Positions 10,508 through 19,935 of a stretch of DNA of 64,000 nucleotides are shown here, piece by piece. Under the pieces are notes generated by a model, which was given only the letters and a program-made list of their open reading frames with translations, was not told the origin of the DNA and did not search any database. The number at the start of each line of letters is the position of its first letter. The stretch's first letter is position 1. The DNA comes from Terriglobia bacterium (GTDB taxonomy: Bacteria > Acidobacteriota > Terriglobia > Bryobacterales > Bryobacteraceae): assembly GCA_020073145.1 (NCBI GenBank), contig JAIQFS010000021.1:26967-90966 (forward strand), read 5' to 3'. The translations under genes were made by a program, and so were the position numbers.

Positions 10508-12925
10508 ATGAAGACTATGCGGCACTTGAAGAACACGATTCCCCTGATCGCCGTACTCGGCCTGGTAGGCATCTTCACTGCCTCGCGCATTGGTCAGGCC
10601 CAGGACGCCGCGGCCCCGCAGCTCGCCACCGTCAAGCAATACTGCCAGGGCTGCCACAACGACCGGGCCAAAACCGGCGGCGCCAGCTTCGAAGGCATCA
10701 CCGCAGCCAGCCTTGCTAAGGATCCGGAGCTCTTCGAGAAAGCCGTGAGAAAACTGCGCGGCCGCGTCATGCCGCCTCCCGGCGCCAAACAGCCGGACGG
10801 CAAAGCCGTCGACTCCCTGGTCGGCTGGCTCGAAGATTCGCTCGACAAGCTTCCCGAGCCCGGCCGCATCTCCGATCAACTGGTCCTCCACCGCCTGAAT
10901 CGCGAAGAATATCAGAACGCCATTCACGATCTGCTGCTGGTCGACATCGACGCCGCCCAGATGCTGCCGCCCGACGATACCGCCCAGGGCTACGACAACA
11001 TCGCTTCCGCCCTTCAGGTTTCGCCGTCGTTCGTGGAACAGTACGTCATCGCCGCGCGCAACGTGGCGCTGCTCGCTCTCGGCAGACGCGATTCCCGCCC
11101 GCAGGGCTGGACCTTCAAAGCCGGCTCCGGCAATCAGCTCACCCACGTCCCCGGCCTGCCTCTCGGCACCCGCGGCGGCATCCTCGCCAACGTCGATCTC
11201 CCCGCCGACGGCGAATACCGCATCAACATCGCCGACATGGCCACCCACATCTGGGGCAACGGCATGGAGTACGAAAATCCGCTGGTGGTCACGGTCGATA
11301 ACAAGATCGTCTATAACACCGTCATCGGCGGCGAAGAGGACAACAAGCTCTACGATCAGGTGCAGAGCGGCGCCATGGATAAGGTCAACGCCCGCCTGAA
11401 GAATATTAAGTTCCAGACCTCCGCCGGCCCGCATAAAATCGGCGTTGCCTTCCGCCGCCAGAGCTTCGCCGAGTCCGACGACCAGCTCCAGCAGTTCGCC
11501 CCCGGCGGCGGCCAGGATCGCCTCTACCGCGTCAACCAGTTCCAGCTCCTTGGCCCCTTCGACGTCTCCGGCCTCAGCTCCACCCCCAGCCGCCAGCGCA
11601 TCTTCGTCTGTGATCCGTCGAAGGACAAGAACAAAACTCCCGAGGCCTGCGCCCAGGAAATCTTCTCTTCCCTCGCCCGCCGCGCCTATCGCCGACCCGT
11701 CACCAAGGAAGATACCGCTGAGCTCATGAAGTATTACGCCGATGGCGCCAAACGCGGCGGCTTTGAAGGCGGCGTTCGCGCCGGCATCACCGGCCTGCTC
11801 GCCAGCCCCATGTTCCTCTATCGCGGCGAGCGCGTCCCGGCCAACTTGAAGCCTGGCGACACCTACACCCTCACCGATCTCGAACTCGCGTCCAAGCTTT
11901 CCTTCTTCCTCTGGAACTCGCTCCCCGACGACGAGTTGCTCGATCTCGCCGGCAAAAACAAACTAAGCGAGCCCGCCGTGCTTTCGGCGCAGGTCCGCCG
12001 CATGCTGGCCGACCCGCGCTCCAAAACCCTGGCCGCCAACTTCGTTTTTCAGTGGCTCGATATGAAACGGCTCGACGACGTCATCCCCGATAACGACGTC
12101 TTCCCCTACGCCTCCGGCCGCATGGATCCGCGCCGCGATTTCCGCACCGAGCTCACTCTCTTCGCCGACAGCATCTTCCGCGAAGACCGCAACATCGTCG
12201 ACTTGCTCCGCGCCAATCACACCTACTTGAATGAGCGCGTTGCCCTGCAGTACGGCATCACCGACGTCAAAGGCGATGAGTTCCGCCGCGTCGAGCTCAA
12301 GAACTCGGTCCGTTGGGGCCTGCTTGGCAAAGGCGCCATCCTCATGGCTGCCGCCTATCCCAACCGTACCTCCCCGGTGCTCCGCGGCAAGTTCATCTTG
12401 AACAATATCGTGGGCGTCCCTCCAGCCAACCCACCACCCAACGTCCCCACTCTCAACGACAAGGATATCGGCACCCAGAAGGCCCTCACCGTCCGCGAGT
12501 TGATGGCCAAGCACCGTGCCAGCCCGGCCTGTTCCTCCTGCCACGCCGTCATGGACCCCCTGGGCTTCGCCCTGGAGAACTTCGATGCCACCGGAATGTG
12601 GCGTGACAAAGACCGCTTCGCCAATAGCGCGATCGATTCCGCGGGTGAACTGCCCGATGGCACCAAGCTCAAAGGGCCCGACGACCTCCGCAATGCCCTG
12701 CTCCGCCGCCCCGACCAGTTCGTTCAGACCTTCGTCGAAGGCCTGCTCACCTACTCCATGGGCCGCACCGAAGCCTATTACGATATGCCTACCGTCCGCA
12801 AAATCGTCCGCGAGACGGCCAACAAAGATTACAAGTTTTCGGCGATCGTCTTGGCCGTCGTGAATAGCGATCAATTTAAAATGCGCCGCGCGCCTCAGGC
12901 AACCCTGAGTGCCAGTAATCAATAA
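10508..12925 (+). CDS. DUF1592/DUF1587 multi-domain cytochrome c
   Basis: An 805-residue exported protein of the planctomycete/acidobacterial type: N-terminal PSCyt-like heme domain (CQGCH, Cys46-His50), then DUF1587 (LNREEYQNAIHDLL), DUF1595-like, DUF1592 (LASPMFLYRGE), DUF1588 and DUF1585 segments. A second heme site CSSCH is at about residue 675, followed by MDPLGFALENFD. The protein is therefore probably diheme and periplasmic. Proteins of this class are always encoded next to a DUF1552 protein; the reaction is not known, though a redox enzyme acting on polymers has been suggested. It begins 6 bp after the MBL gene and is 10 bp before DUF1552. Confidence 0.88.
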   Translation: MKTMRHLKNTIPLIAVLGLVGIFTASRIGQAQDAAAPQLATVKQYCQGCHNDRAKTGGASFEGITAASLAKDPELFEKAVRKLRGRVMPPPGAKQPDGKAVDSLVGWLEDSLDKLPEPGRISDQLVLHRLNREEYQNAIHDLLLVDIDAAQMLPPDDTAQGYDNIASALQVSPSFVEQYVIAARNVALLALGRRDSRPQGWTFKAGSGNQLTHVPGLPLGTRGGILANVDLPADGEYRINIADMATHIWGNGMEYENPLVVTVDNKIVYNTVIGGEEDNKLYDQVQSGAMDKVNARLKNIKFQTSAGPHKIGVAFRRQSFAESDDQLQQFAPGGGQDRLYRVNQFQLLGPFDVSGLSSTPSRQRIFVCDPSKDKNKTPEACAQEIFSSLARRAYRRPVTKEDTAELMKYYADGAKRGGFEGGVRAGITGLLASPMFLYRGERVPANLKPGDTYTLTDLELASKLSFFLWNSLPDDELLDLAGKNKLSEPAVLSAQVRRMLADPRSKTLAANFVFQWLDMKRLDDVIPDNDVFPYASGRMDPRRDFRTELTLFADSIFREDRNIVDLLRANHTYLNERVALQYGITDVKGDEFRRVELKNSVRWGLLGKGAILMAAAYPNRTSPVLRGKFILNNIVGVPPANPPPNVPTLNDKDIGTQKALTVRELMAKHRASPACSSCHAVMDPLGFALENFDATGMWRDKDRFANSAIDSAGELPDGTKLKGPDDLRNALLRRPDQFVQTFVEGLLTYSMGRTEAYYDMPTVRKIVRETANKDYKFSAIVLAVVNSDQFKMRRAPQATLSASNQ

Positions 12926-12935
12926 GGAGACGACC

Positions 12936-14222
12936 ATGTTCCTGTCTAAAAAACACGTTGACCGCCGCACGGTTTTGAAGGGTGTCGGCGCCGCCGTTGC
13001 GCTTCCGCTGCTCGATGCCATGCTTCCGGCCGGCACGGCCTGGGCCGACACTGCCGCCGGAAAGACCGTGAAGCGTTTTGCCTTCGTCGGCTTCCCGCAC
13101 GGCGCCATCATGGACCGCTGGTCCCCCAAGGAGACCGGCACGAACTACACCATGTCGCCGATCCTGAAGCCCCTCGAGCCGTTCCGCAAGCACCTCACCA
13201 TCGTCTCCGGCCTGCGCAACAAACCTGCCGAAACGCCTGAGCCCCACGCCTACATCGAACAGGGCTGGCTGACCTGCCTGAAGCCATGGGACTTCGGCAA
13301 GACCGGACCCGATTCCGGCGTCAGCGCCGATCAGATCGCCGCCCGCTACGTCGGCCAGGAAACCCGTCTCCCCTCTCTCGAGCTCACCTGCGGACAGGGC
13401 AGCGCGAGAATCGCATGGCGCACCCCCACCCAGCCGCTGCCCCAGGAAGGCAACCCGCGCGCCGTCTTCCAGAAATTATTCGGACAGGGCGACACCGATG
13501 AAGAGCGCGCCCAGATCCTCGCCGAGACCGGCAGCATCCTCGACCGCGTTCAGGGCGAAGCCCAGACTCTCCAGGCCAGCCTCGGCGTCCACGACCGCCA
13601 CATCGTCGCCGACTATCTCGATTCCGTCCGCGAAATCGAGCGCCGCGTCCAGATGGCCGAGAAAGCCAGCAACACCGAGCTCGTCATCCCGGATGCCCCC
13701 ATCGGCACCCCCAACGAAATCACCGAATATCTGAAGTTGATGTTCGACCTCATGGCCCTCGCTTTCCAGGCCGACGTCACCCGCGTCATCACCTTCTCCA
13801 TGGACCGCGAAGCCAGCATGCGCACCTACACCAACCTCGGCATCGCCGAAGGCTTCCATCCGCTCTCCCACCACGGCAACAACCCGGAGAAGATGGATAA
13901 GCTCGTCAAGATTCAGAACTATCACGCCGAAGTCTTCTCTGGCTTCATCAAGAAAATCGAAGCCTCCAAAGAAGGCGACGGCACCGTGCTCGATCACAGC
14001 ACCATCCTGTTCGGCAGCGACATGAGCAATAGCGATCGCCACAACAACGATCCGCTGCCCTCCGCGGTTCTCGGCCACGCCAACGGCAAGATCAAAGGTG
14101 GCCAGCACCTGAAGTACCCCCAGGATTCGCGTCATGGCGACCTGATCTTCACGCTCCTGGAGCGCAACGACATCCCGGTCAAATCCATCGGCGACAGCAC
14201 CCAAGGCCTCTCGGAGGTTTAA
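12936..14222 (+). CDS. Tat-exported DUF1552 protein
   Basis: A 428-residue DUF1552 protein with a Tat signal (DRRTVLKGVGAA, cleavage near AWA). Family landmarks include RFAFVGFPHG, LKPLEPFRKHLTIVSGL, the VREIERRV helix and the C-terminal TILFGSDMSNSDRHNNDPLP metal-binding-like block, all reminiscent of DUF1501/sulfatase-like alkaline-phosphatase-fold proteins. AAGGAG precedes the ATG at 12936; the upstream in-frame ATG at 12909 lies inside the preceding gene and would spoil the signal. The Tat route implies that it folds, perhaps with a cofactor, before export. It is the partner of the DUF1592 cytochrome upstream and is followed after 2 bp by an ankyrin protein. Confidence 0.88.
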   Translation: MFLSKKHVDRRTVLKGVGAAVALPLLDAMLPAGTAWADTAAGKTVKRFAFVGFPHGAIMDRWSPKETGTNYTMSPILKPLEPFRKHLTIVSGLRNKPAETPEPHAYIEQGWLTCLKPWDFGKTGPDSGVSADQIAARYVGQETRLPSLELTCGQGSARIAWRTPTQPLPQEGNPRAVFQKLFGQGDTDEERAQILAETGSILDRVQGEAQTLQASLGVHDRHIVADYLDSVREIERRVQMAEKASNTELVIPDAPIGTPNEITEYLKLMFDLMALAFQADVTRVITFSMDREASMRTYTNLGIAEGFHPLSHHGNNPEKMDKLVKIQNYHAEVFSGFIKKIEASKEGDGTVLDHSTILFGSDMSNSDRHNNDPLPSAVLGHANGKIKGGQHLKYPQDSRHGDLIFTLLERNDIPVKSIGDSTQGLSEV

Positions 14223-14224
14223 TC

Positions 14225-15928
14225 ATGCGCAAGCTCGCGGCTGCGATCGCAGTCTTCACCATGGGGGTGTCGCTCCTCGCCGCCCCCGCCGCTCTCCCCA
14301 CCGACCCCAGCCGCGCTCTCCTCGACGCCGCCGAATCCGGTGACGGCGCCACCGCCATCGGTCTGCTAGCCGTCAAGGGCGTGAATGTCAACGCCGCCCA
14401 GCCCGATGGCACCACGCCGCTCATGTACGCCTCGGCCAACGGCGATCTCGGACTCGTCCGCGCCCTCATCAAGGCCGGCGCCAATGTGAAACTGGCGAAC
14501 CAGCTGGGCACTTCCGCTATTACCGAAGCCGCCATCATCGGCAACGCCCCCGTTCTCCAGGCGCTCTTGAAAGCCGGCGCCGACCCCAATTTCCGCACCA
14601 CCAACGGCGAAACCCCGATCCTCGCCGCCGGACGTAGCGGCAAAATTGAGGCCGCCAAAGTCCTGCTCGACGCCGGCGCCGACATCAACGCCAAGGAAGG
14701 CTGGGGCGAACAATCCGCGCTCATGTGGGCCGCCGCGCAAAGCCAGCCCGACATGGTCAAGTTCCTCGCCTCCAAAGGCGCCAACCTGAACGACCACGGC
14801 AAGGTCAACCAGTGGGAACGCAAAATCATCCAGGAACCGCGCCCCAAAGACATGAATAAGGGTGGCTTCACCGCGCTCCACTACGCTGCGCGCGAAGGCT
14901 GCGCCGCCTGCGTTGACAATCTGTTGAAGGCCGGCGCCGATCCCGATTCCGAAGATCCCGACCGCGAGACGCCGCTGCTGCTGGCGCTCGAGAACCTGCA
15001 TTTCGACACCGCCGCCGTGCTCATCCAGGGCGGCGCAGATCTCGATAAGTGGGACCTGTTCGGACGCTCGCCGGTCTACATGGCGGCTGACGTCAGCACC
15101 CTGCCGATGAAAGGCAACGGCGCCATGGCCGTCATCCCCAGCATGGATAAACTCAGTGCCGTCGATGTGGCGCGCATGATGCTCGACCGCGGCGCGAACC
15201 CCAACATTCAGCTGAAGCGGCGTCCGCCGTATCGCGACGTCCCGCAGGATCGCGGCGGCGACGGCATGCTCGCCCAGGGCGCGACGCCCTTATTACGCGC
15301 TGCCCGTGGCGGCGATGCGCCGTTCGTCGCGCTTCTGTTGGAACATAAGGCGCTGGTCGATTTGCCGAGCAAGGAAGACATCACTCCGTTGATGGCAGCC
15401 GCCGGCGTTGACTATGGGACCCGCGCCACCCGCGGACGGAACCGGACCGAGGAAGGCGTCCTGGCCACCATGGATCTGTTGCTGAAAGCCGGCGCGAACA
15501 TCAACGCCCGCTCGGTGGTCGACCGGTTCGCCGGAGGCCGCGGCGGCCGTGGCGGACCTCGAGGTGGAGGCCCTCCTGTCGCCGCACCGAGAGGCAGCGG
15601 CGGGCCTGACGACAGCGCCTCCGCGCGCATCGCCCAGACCTTCCGCCGCGGCAGTCAAATGCCGAGCGCCAACGCCGTCCCCAACCAAACCGCTCTGCAC
15701 GGCGCGGCCGAACACGGCTTCGATAAGTTCATCGAATTCCTGGTGGCCCACGGCGCTGACCTGACCGCCAAAGACGCCAACGGCCGCACCCCCCTCGACG
15801 CCGCCCGGGGCGCTGGTGGTCAGCGCGGCGGCGCCGATGCATTCCCGAAGACCGTGGAACTGCTGGAATCCTTGATGAAAGCCACGGGCCTTCCGGCTGA
15901 GGCAGCGGCGGCACCTCCAGCGCGGTAA
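14225..15928 (+). CDS. Exported ankyrin-repeat protein
   Basis: A 567-residue protein made almost entirely of ankyrin repeats (TPLMYASANGDL, TPILAAGRSGKI, TALHYAAREGC and more) behind a signal peptide ending near LLAAPAA. A glycine/arginine-rich loop of about 30 residues interrupts the array near residue 445 (GGRGGRGGPRGGG), and a last pair of repeats follows. It starts 2 bp after DUF1552 and so is translationally coupled. A periplasmic ankyrin protein encoded with a DUF1592/DUF1552 pair is likely a scaffold holding the complex together; this is inference. A paralogue of equal length lies tail to tail at 16299-18002. Confidence 0.88.
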   Translation: MRKLAAAIAVFTMGVSLLAAPAALPTDPSRALLDAAESGDGATAIGLLAVKGVNVNAAQPDGTTPLMYASANGDLGLVRALIKAGANVKLANQLGTSAITEAAIIGNAPVLQALLKAGADPNFRTTNGETPILAAGRSGKIEAAKVLLDAGADINAKEGWGEQSALMWAAAQSQPDMVKFLASKGANLNDHGKVNQWERKIIQEPRPKDMNKGGFTALHYAAREGCAACVDNLLKAGADPDSEDPDRETPLLLALENLHFDTAAVLIQGGADLDKWDLFGRSPVYMAADVSTLPMKGNGAMAVIPSMDKLSAVDVARMMLDRGANPNIQLKRRPPYRDVPQDRGGDGMLAQGATPLLRAARGGDAPFVALLLEHKALVDLPSKEDITPLMAAAGVDYGTRATRGRNRTEEGVLATMDLLLKAGANINARSVVDRFAGGRGGRGGPRGGGPPVAAPRGSGGPDDSASARIAQTFRRGSQMPSANAVPNQTALHGAAEHGFDKFIEFLVAHGADLTAKDANGRTPLDAARGAGGQRGGADAFPKTVELLESLMKATGLPAEAAAAPPAR

Positions 15929-15941
15929 CCCCTGCAACCGG

Positions 15942-16154
15942 TCAAGCAGCCCGAAATTCCGGCCCTCGGAAACGGAGCTCGGCTCCGCGTCTGCCTGGCA
16001 ACTCCGTCAGCGGAATGGTGAGGGTGCCGATTTTTCCCGACCTCAGGTTCCCCACCAGCAGTTTCAGTTCGACCGGCGCGGTCGCCTGCTGTCCGGGGGC
16101 GAACGGCGCAGTCGCCCAGAGAAGCTTGCCCCATGCTCGCCCCCTGGCGCTCAT
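15942..16154 (-). CDS. Doubtful small ORF between convergent operons
   Basis: A 70-codon frame preceded by a GGAAGGGT sequence. The protein (VELKLLVGNLRSGKIGTL in its middle) has a beta-strand-like pattern but no family I recognise. The 370-bp convergent gap at 15929-16298 holds nothing else that I can see. It may be a real small protein, a fragment of an older gene, or chance in GC-rich DNA. Confidence 0.2.
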   Translation of the reverse strand: MSARGRAWGKLLWATAPFAPGQQATAPVELKLLVGNLRSGKIGTLTIPLTELPGRRGAELRFRGPEFRAA

Positions 16155-16298
16155 GATACGGACCCTTCCACGGTTACGACCTCGCTCCCATCTTGGTCAT
16201 CATACTTCCCGTCAGGGGAAGAGGGCTCAAGCGGAGCAATCGCCTGGGCCTGGCTGCTTTTGCGCGCCAGCTTGTCCGGCGGCCGGCCCGAGCGTTTC

Positions 16299-18002
16299 TT
16301 ACTTCGGGCTCTTGCCTTGTTCTTTCACTGCCAGGCCGCCCGTGACGCCGTCCACCTGGTATCCCGTCTGAATCTTCCGCGCCTTGGCGATTTCCGCCGG
16401 TGTGGCGGTCTTGGGATCAACGTTCGCTAACGCGCAGGTGAAGCCGCGCAGGGTGCATTCGGAAGTCGTGTGCCGGATTCCCCGCTGTTTCATGGCGTCA
16501 CTGATGAGCTTGACCACGTCCTCATGCAGGATCACGGCGTTGTTCGGCACGAACGTGCCAACGCCGATCGCGTAATCCAATGGCATGAGCGGCTCAATGC
16601 TGGACCCGAATTGGCCGTCGTTCTTTTTGCCGAGGTCGTGGGCTCCCAGATCCGCGCCTTTCTCGATCAAATAGCGCACCACCCCGATGTCGCCCAAATT
16701 GGCGGCCACCATCAGCGGAGTAATCCCATAGCTGTCGGCGGCGTTTACATCCCCGCCGAGATCGATCAGCAGTTTGACCACCTCCAGGCGTTCGGCAGGC
16801 GGTTTCTGCCGGTGATAGCCATTGATGAATCCAGTGCCGCAAGCGGCCATGAGCGCGGTCTCCCGGTCGGACGAAACGATCTGCGGGTCCGCGCCATGAG
16901 CGAGCAGCAGCTTCACCAGTTGCAGGTCGCCGGCAAACGCGGCGCGCATCAGTGCCGTGGCGAACACGATTCGCGGCGAACCCTCCCGCATCCGCGCCCG
17001 GGGCGTCGAGTTCACCACCGCATTCGGATTCGCGCCGGCGTCCAGAAGCTTCTGGATGAGGGGAAACGGATCGGTGGTCACCATCCAGGGGAAATTCGGC
17101 GCCGTCTCCATGTTGCGGCGATCGACCGCCCAAAATAGCGGCGTGAAGCGCTGGGCGTCCGCCTGGTTGACGTTGGCGTGGCGGGCGACCAAAAACGACG
17201 CGACCTCATAGCTGCCATTGAAGATCGCCAGGCTCAGGGCGTCCTTGCCGTCACCGCCGCGGGCGTTGAGGTTCGCCCCGGCGTCGGCCAGGAGATGCGC
17301 CGATTCCAGATCGTTCTCCCGCGCCGCGAACATCAGTGGAGTCAGCCAGCCGCTGGCGAATTCTTCGATGTCCTGGTTCGGTTTGGCGGTCACCGGGGAC
17401 GTTCCCTCGAACCCCCGGCCCGATGCGGAGGGCACGAAGTTCGATTTGACGTTGACGTCCGCCCCGTGCTCGATCAGCATCTTGACAATGTCCGGATGCC
17501 GCTCGGCAACCGCCCACATCAGCGCCGTCGTGCCGCCCCAGGTCTCTTTGGCGTTCACTTGCGCTCCGTGGTCGAGCAGAACCTTCACGGCGCTGATCCT
17601 GCCGGTGCGCGAGGCCATCATCAGCGCCGTGTCTCCGGAGCTCGTCAGATTCGAATTCGGATCCGCGCCGGCCGCGATCAACCGCTCCAGGATGGCCGCG
17701 TTTCCGTTGACGGAGGCAAGTTGCAGAGGCGTGGCGCCGGCCTGGGTGGCCGTTGCAACGCGGGCGCCGGCCCGGATCAGCAGATCGGTTAATTCCAGAT
17801 CGTCTGCTTGCACCGCCCAGTGCAAGGCCGTGGCCCCGTCCACTTGAGCGGCGTTGACATCCGCCTTCTCCGAGAGGAGCTTTCGGACTGCCGCTTTGTC
17901 GCCGCGCATGGCGGCGTCGGCCATGTCGCTTCTGCTGGCGGCAGCGAGGGCCGCCGTCGAGAGCCACGCCATCACACAACACCGTGCAAAACGCCTCATC
18001 AT
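16299..18002 (-). CDS. Exported ankyrin-repeat protein, second module
   Basis: A 567-residue ankyrin array with a signal peptide (MMRRFARCC, hydrophobic core, cleavage near ALAAAS). Repeats such as ATALHWAVQADDLELTDLL, TALMAACGTGF and ITPLMVAANLGDIG are regular, and the GADVN/GANLN turns recur throughout. The C-terminal ~70 residues leave the ankyrin pattern and contain two cysteines in ECTLRGFTCALANVDP. Two adjacent ATG codons (18002 and 17999) can serve as start. It begins 1 bp after the diheme cytochrome gene, so it is the last gene of the leftward operon. It is clearly related in design to the protein at 14225-15928, although the sequences have diverged. Confidence 0.88.
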   Translation of the reverse strand: MMRRFARCCVMAWLSTAALAAASRSDMADAAMRGDKAAVRKLLSEKADVNAAQVDGATALHWAVQADDLELTDLLIRAGARVATATQAGATPLQLASVNGNAAILERLIAAGADPNSNLTSSGDTALMMASRTGRISAVKVLLDHGAQVNAKETWGGTTALMWAVAERHPDIVKMLIEHGADVNVKSNFVPSASGRGFEGTSPVTAKPNQDIEEFASGWLTPLMFAARENDLESAHLLADAGANLNARGGDGKDALSLAIFNGSYEVASFLVARHANVNQADAQRFTPLFWAVDRRNMETAPNFPWMVTTDPFPLIQKLLDAGANPNAVVNSTPRARMREGSPRIVFATALMRAAFAGDLQLVKLLLAHGADPQIVSSDRETALMAACGTGFINGYHRQKPPAERLEVVKLLIDLGGDVNAADSYGITPLMVAANLGDIGVVRYLIEKGADLGAHDLGKKNDGQFGSSIEPLMPLDYAIGVGTFVPNNAVILHEDVVKLISDAMKQRGIRHTTSECTLRGFTCALANVDPKTATPAEIAKARKIQTGYQVDGVTGGLAVKEQGKSPK

Positions 18003-18003
18003 T

Positions 18004-18549
18004 TCATTTGTCCTGATTCGTTCCCCAGACGCGGCCCAGCCACTCGACTAGGCGCTCCAATTCCTCATCCGATAACGTCGCGCCGCGCTCTCTCATATCC
18101 ACCAAGGTGACCCGCCAGCCATCGGCCGAGTTGCGGACGCCCTGCACGCGCTCCAGTCCGTGACAGCGCGTGCAGGCTCGGTCCATCAGCCGCTTGGCCT
18201 CGGGATCCGAGAAGAACGCCGTGATCTCGGGCGGAATATACGTCCGCGGGAACGGTTTCGTGCTGGGCCCGAAGCGAGATGCCAGCCAGTCCAGCAGAAC
18301 AGCCCGATCGGCCTCCGAGAGATCTGCCTCTCCCGCTTTGTGTTTCCCTGCGATTAGCTGCTGCCATCCCGCCCGGTCCAGCGCGAAGAACGCATAGTCG
18401 TCGATGCCATGGCAGGCGATGCAGTTCTTGCGGATGACCTCCCACACCGGCCCATCCGGGCGCTGCACCTTCGGACGCGTGGCCCGCCCCCCGATTTGCG
18501 CGGCGAGCGGTGCTACCAGAAGCGGCAATAGAACCAACGGCCACTTCAT
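18004..18549 (-). CDS. Periplasmic diheme cytochrome c
   Basis: A 181-residue c-type cytochrome with a signal peptide (MKWPLVLLPLLVAPLAAQ) and two heme sites, CIACHG and CTRCHG. The sequence between them (WQQLIAGKHKAGEADLSEADRAVLLDWL) resembles cytochrome domains of periplasmic electron carriers, and the second half ends in a typical SDEELERLVEWLGRVWG helix. It is placed between DUF1552 and the ankyrin gene with gaps of 3 and 1 bp, so it belongs to that operon; the rightward module has no equivalent. It probably carries electrons to or from the DUF1592 cytochrome of the same unit. Confidence 0.88.
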   Translation of the reverse strand: MKWPLVLLPLLVAPLAAQIGGRATRPKVQRPDGPVWEVIRKNCIACHGIDDYAFFALDRAGWQQLIAGKHKAGEADLSEADRAVLLDWLASRFGPSTKPFPRTYIPPEITAFFSDPEAKRLMDRACTRCHGLERVQGVRNSADGWRVTLVDMRERGATLSDEELERLVEWLGRVWGTNQDK

Positions 18550-18552
18550 AAG

Positions 18553-19926
18553 CTAGAGCGTGAGCGGCGTGGTGCTGGAACCGAACGATTCCTCCAGCCC
18601 TATCGGTGCGCCCGCGGTATTATATTTGGGCGTTTGTTCGATGCCGTACTTGTGCAGCAGGCTCAGCAGCATGTTCGAGGTGCGCTCGGTATTGTCCGGG
18701 AACACGATGTGGCGGTTTCCCTGGAAGGTTCCGTCCAGGCCGCCAAGCAGGATGACGGGTACCTTGACATGCGCATGACGGTGGGAATTACCCATGTTGC
18801 TGCCCTTGTAAATCAGAACGTGATCCAAAATGCTGCCGTCGCCATCCGGGATCTTGCTCAACTTGTCCGCGAAGTACGCCAGGTTCTGGACGTGGTAGCG
18901 GTTCATCTTGGCGTAGTTGGCCACGTTTTCGGGCTTGTCCCCGTGGTGGGACGAGCCGTGCCACCCGCCGTTGAACCCGGAATCCGGAAAACTCGACCCG
19001 GAGAGATCCTTGCCCAGCATATAGGTCGCGGAGCGAGTCAGATCCCCCTCGAATGCGAGCGCTAGAATGTCGTACATCAGGCGGTAATGGACGGTCTTGT
19101 TTTGCGGAAGCCCGAACGGAATCTCTTCCTTGGGCTCTTTCACGTTCTTCTCCATCGCCAGATGGATGCGGCGCTCCAGTTCGCGGATATTCTCGAGATA
19201 CCCGTCCAGGCGCGCCCGGTCTCCGGGCCCCAGAGGCCGTTTGAACAGCGAGATCTCCTGGGCCACCGAATCCAGAATGCTCGCGCTCTGCTTTCGACCG
19301 AGGCGCCGTTCTTCCGGTGTTGCTCCGTCGCCGAACAAACGCTCGAAGGCTACGCGGGGGTTGACCTCAGTGGGAAGCGGCGTGACGGGCGAACTCCAGG
19401 AGACGCAGTTGGTGTATGCGCAGCTATAGCCCCAGTTGCAGTTGCCGAAATTCCCGTCTTCTTCGACTCCGAGCTGGATGGACTCGAGGATGGTATCCCG
19501 GCCGTGCTTCTTGGCGATCAACTGATCGAGAGTGATTCCGAGATAGGGACTGACCGCGTTCCGGCGCGGGCGCGAGGCGGAGAGAAACACCGCCCCGCGA
19601 GCGTGGTCACCGCCCGGTTCCTCGGTGGTGGCCATGGCCTCGGGCATATCCAGGCCGGTGATCATGGTCACGTAGCGTCGAAATGGCTCGAGCGGCTTCG
19701 CGATGAAGGAGAACTCGAAGTCGGCGCCTTCCTGAAGCGGGCTCCAGTAGCCGGGCGCCGCGCCGTGCGGGTGCCAGATCCCTACAAAGCGTCTCGCCGG
19801 GACGGCCGCCGTCTTGGCCAGCGGCGTCTGCGCCGGCACCATCGAATCGAGCAGCGGCAACCCCACCACAACTCCCGCCCCGCGAAGGAATGTCCGGCGC
19901 GGAATGAATTTCTTCGAGAGAAACAT
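18553..19926 (-). CDS. Tat-exported DUF1552 protein, second module
   Basis: A 457-residue DUF1552 protein with twin-arginine signal IPRRTFLRGAG. It shares the family blocks with the copy at 12936-14222: RRFVGIWHPHG, AKPLEPFRRYVTMITGL, the NIRELERRI helix and VLIYKGSNMGNSHRHAH near the C-terminus. It differs by an insertion around EEDGNFGNCNWGYSCAYTNC that adds three cysteines. The start at 19926 follows AGGAGG. It lies 9 bp after the DUF1592 gene and 3 bp before the cytochrome. Function as for the family: unknown, exported folded, always with a DUF1592 partner. Confidence 0.88.
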   Translation of the reverse strand: MFLSKKFIPRRTFLRGAGVVVGLPLLDSMVPAQTPLAKTAAVPARRFVGIWHPHGAAPGYWSPLQEGADFEFSFIAKPLEPFRRYVTMITGLDMPEAMATTEEPGGDHARGAVFLSASRPRRNAVSPYLGITLDQLIAKKHGRDTILESIQLGVEEDGNFGNCNWGYSCAYTNCVSWSSPVTPLPTEVNPRVAFERLFGDGATPEERRLGRKQSASILDSVAQEISLFKRPLGPGDRARLDGYLENIRELERRIHLAMEKNVKEPKEEIPFGLPQNKTVHYRLMYDILALAFEGDLTRSATYMLGKDLSGSSFPDSGFNGGWHGSSHHGDKPENVANYAKMNRYHVQNLAYFADKLSKIPDGDGSILDHVLIYKGSNMGNSHRHAHVKVPVILLGGLDGTFQGNRHIVFPDNTERTSNMLLSLLHKYGIEQTPKYNTAGAPIGLEESFGSSTTPLTL

Positions 19927-19935
19927 CGATCCCTC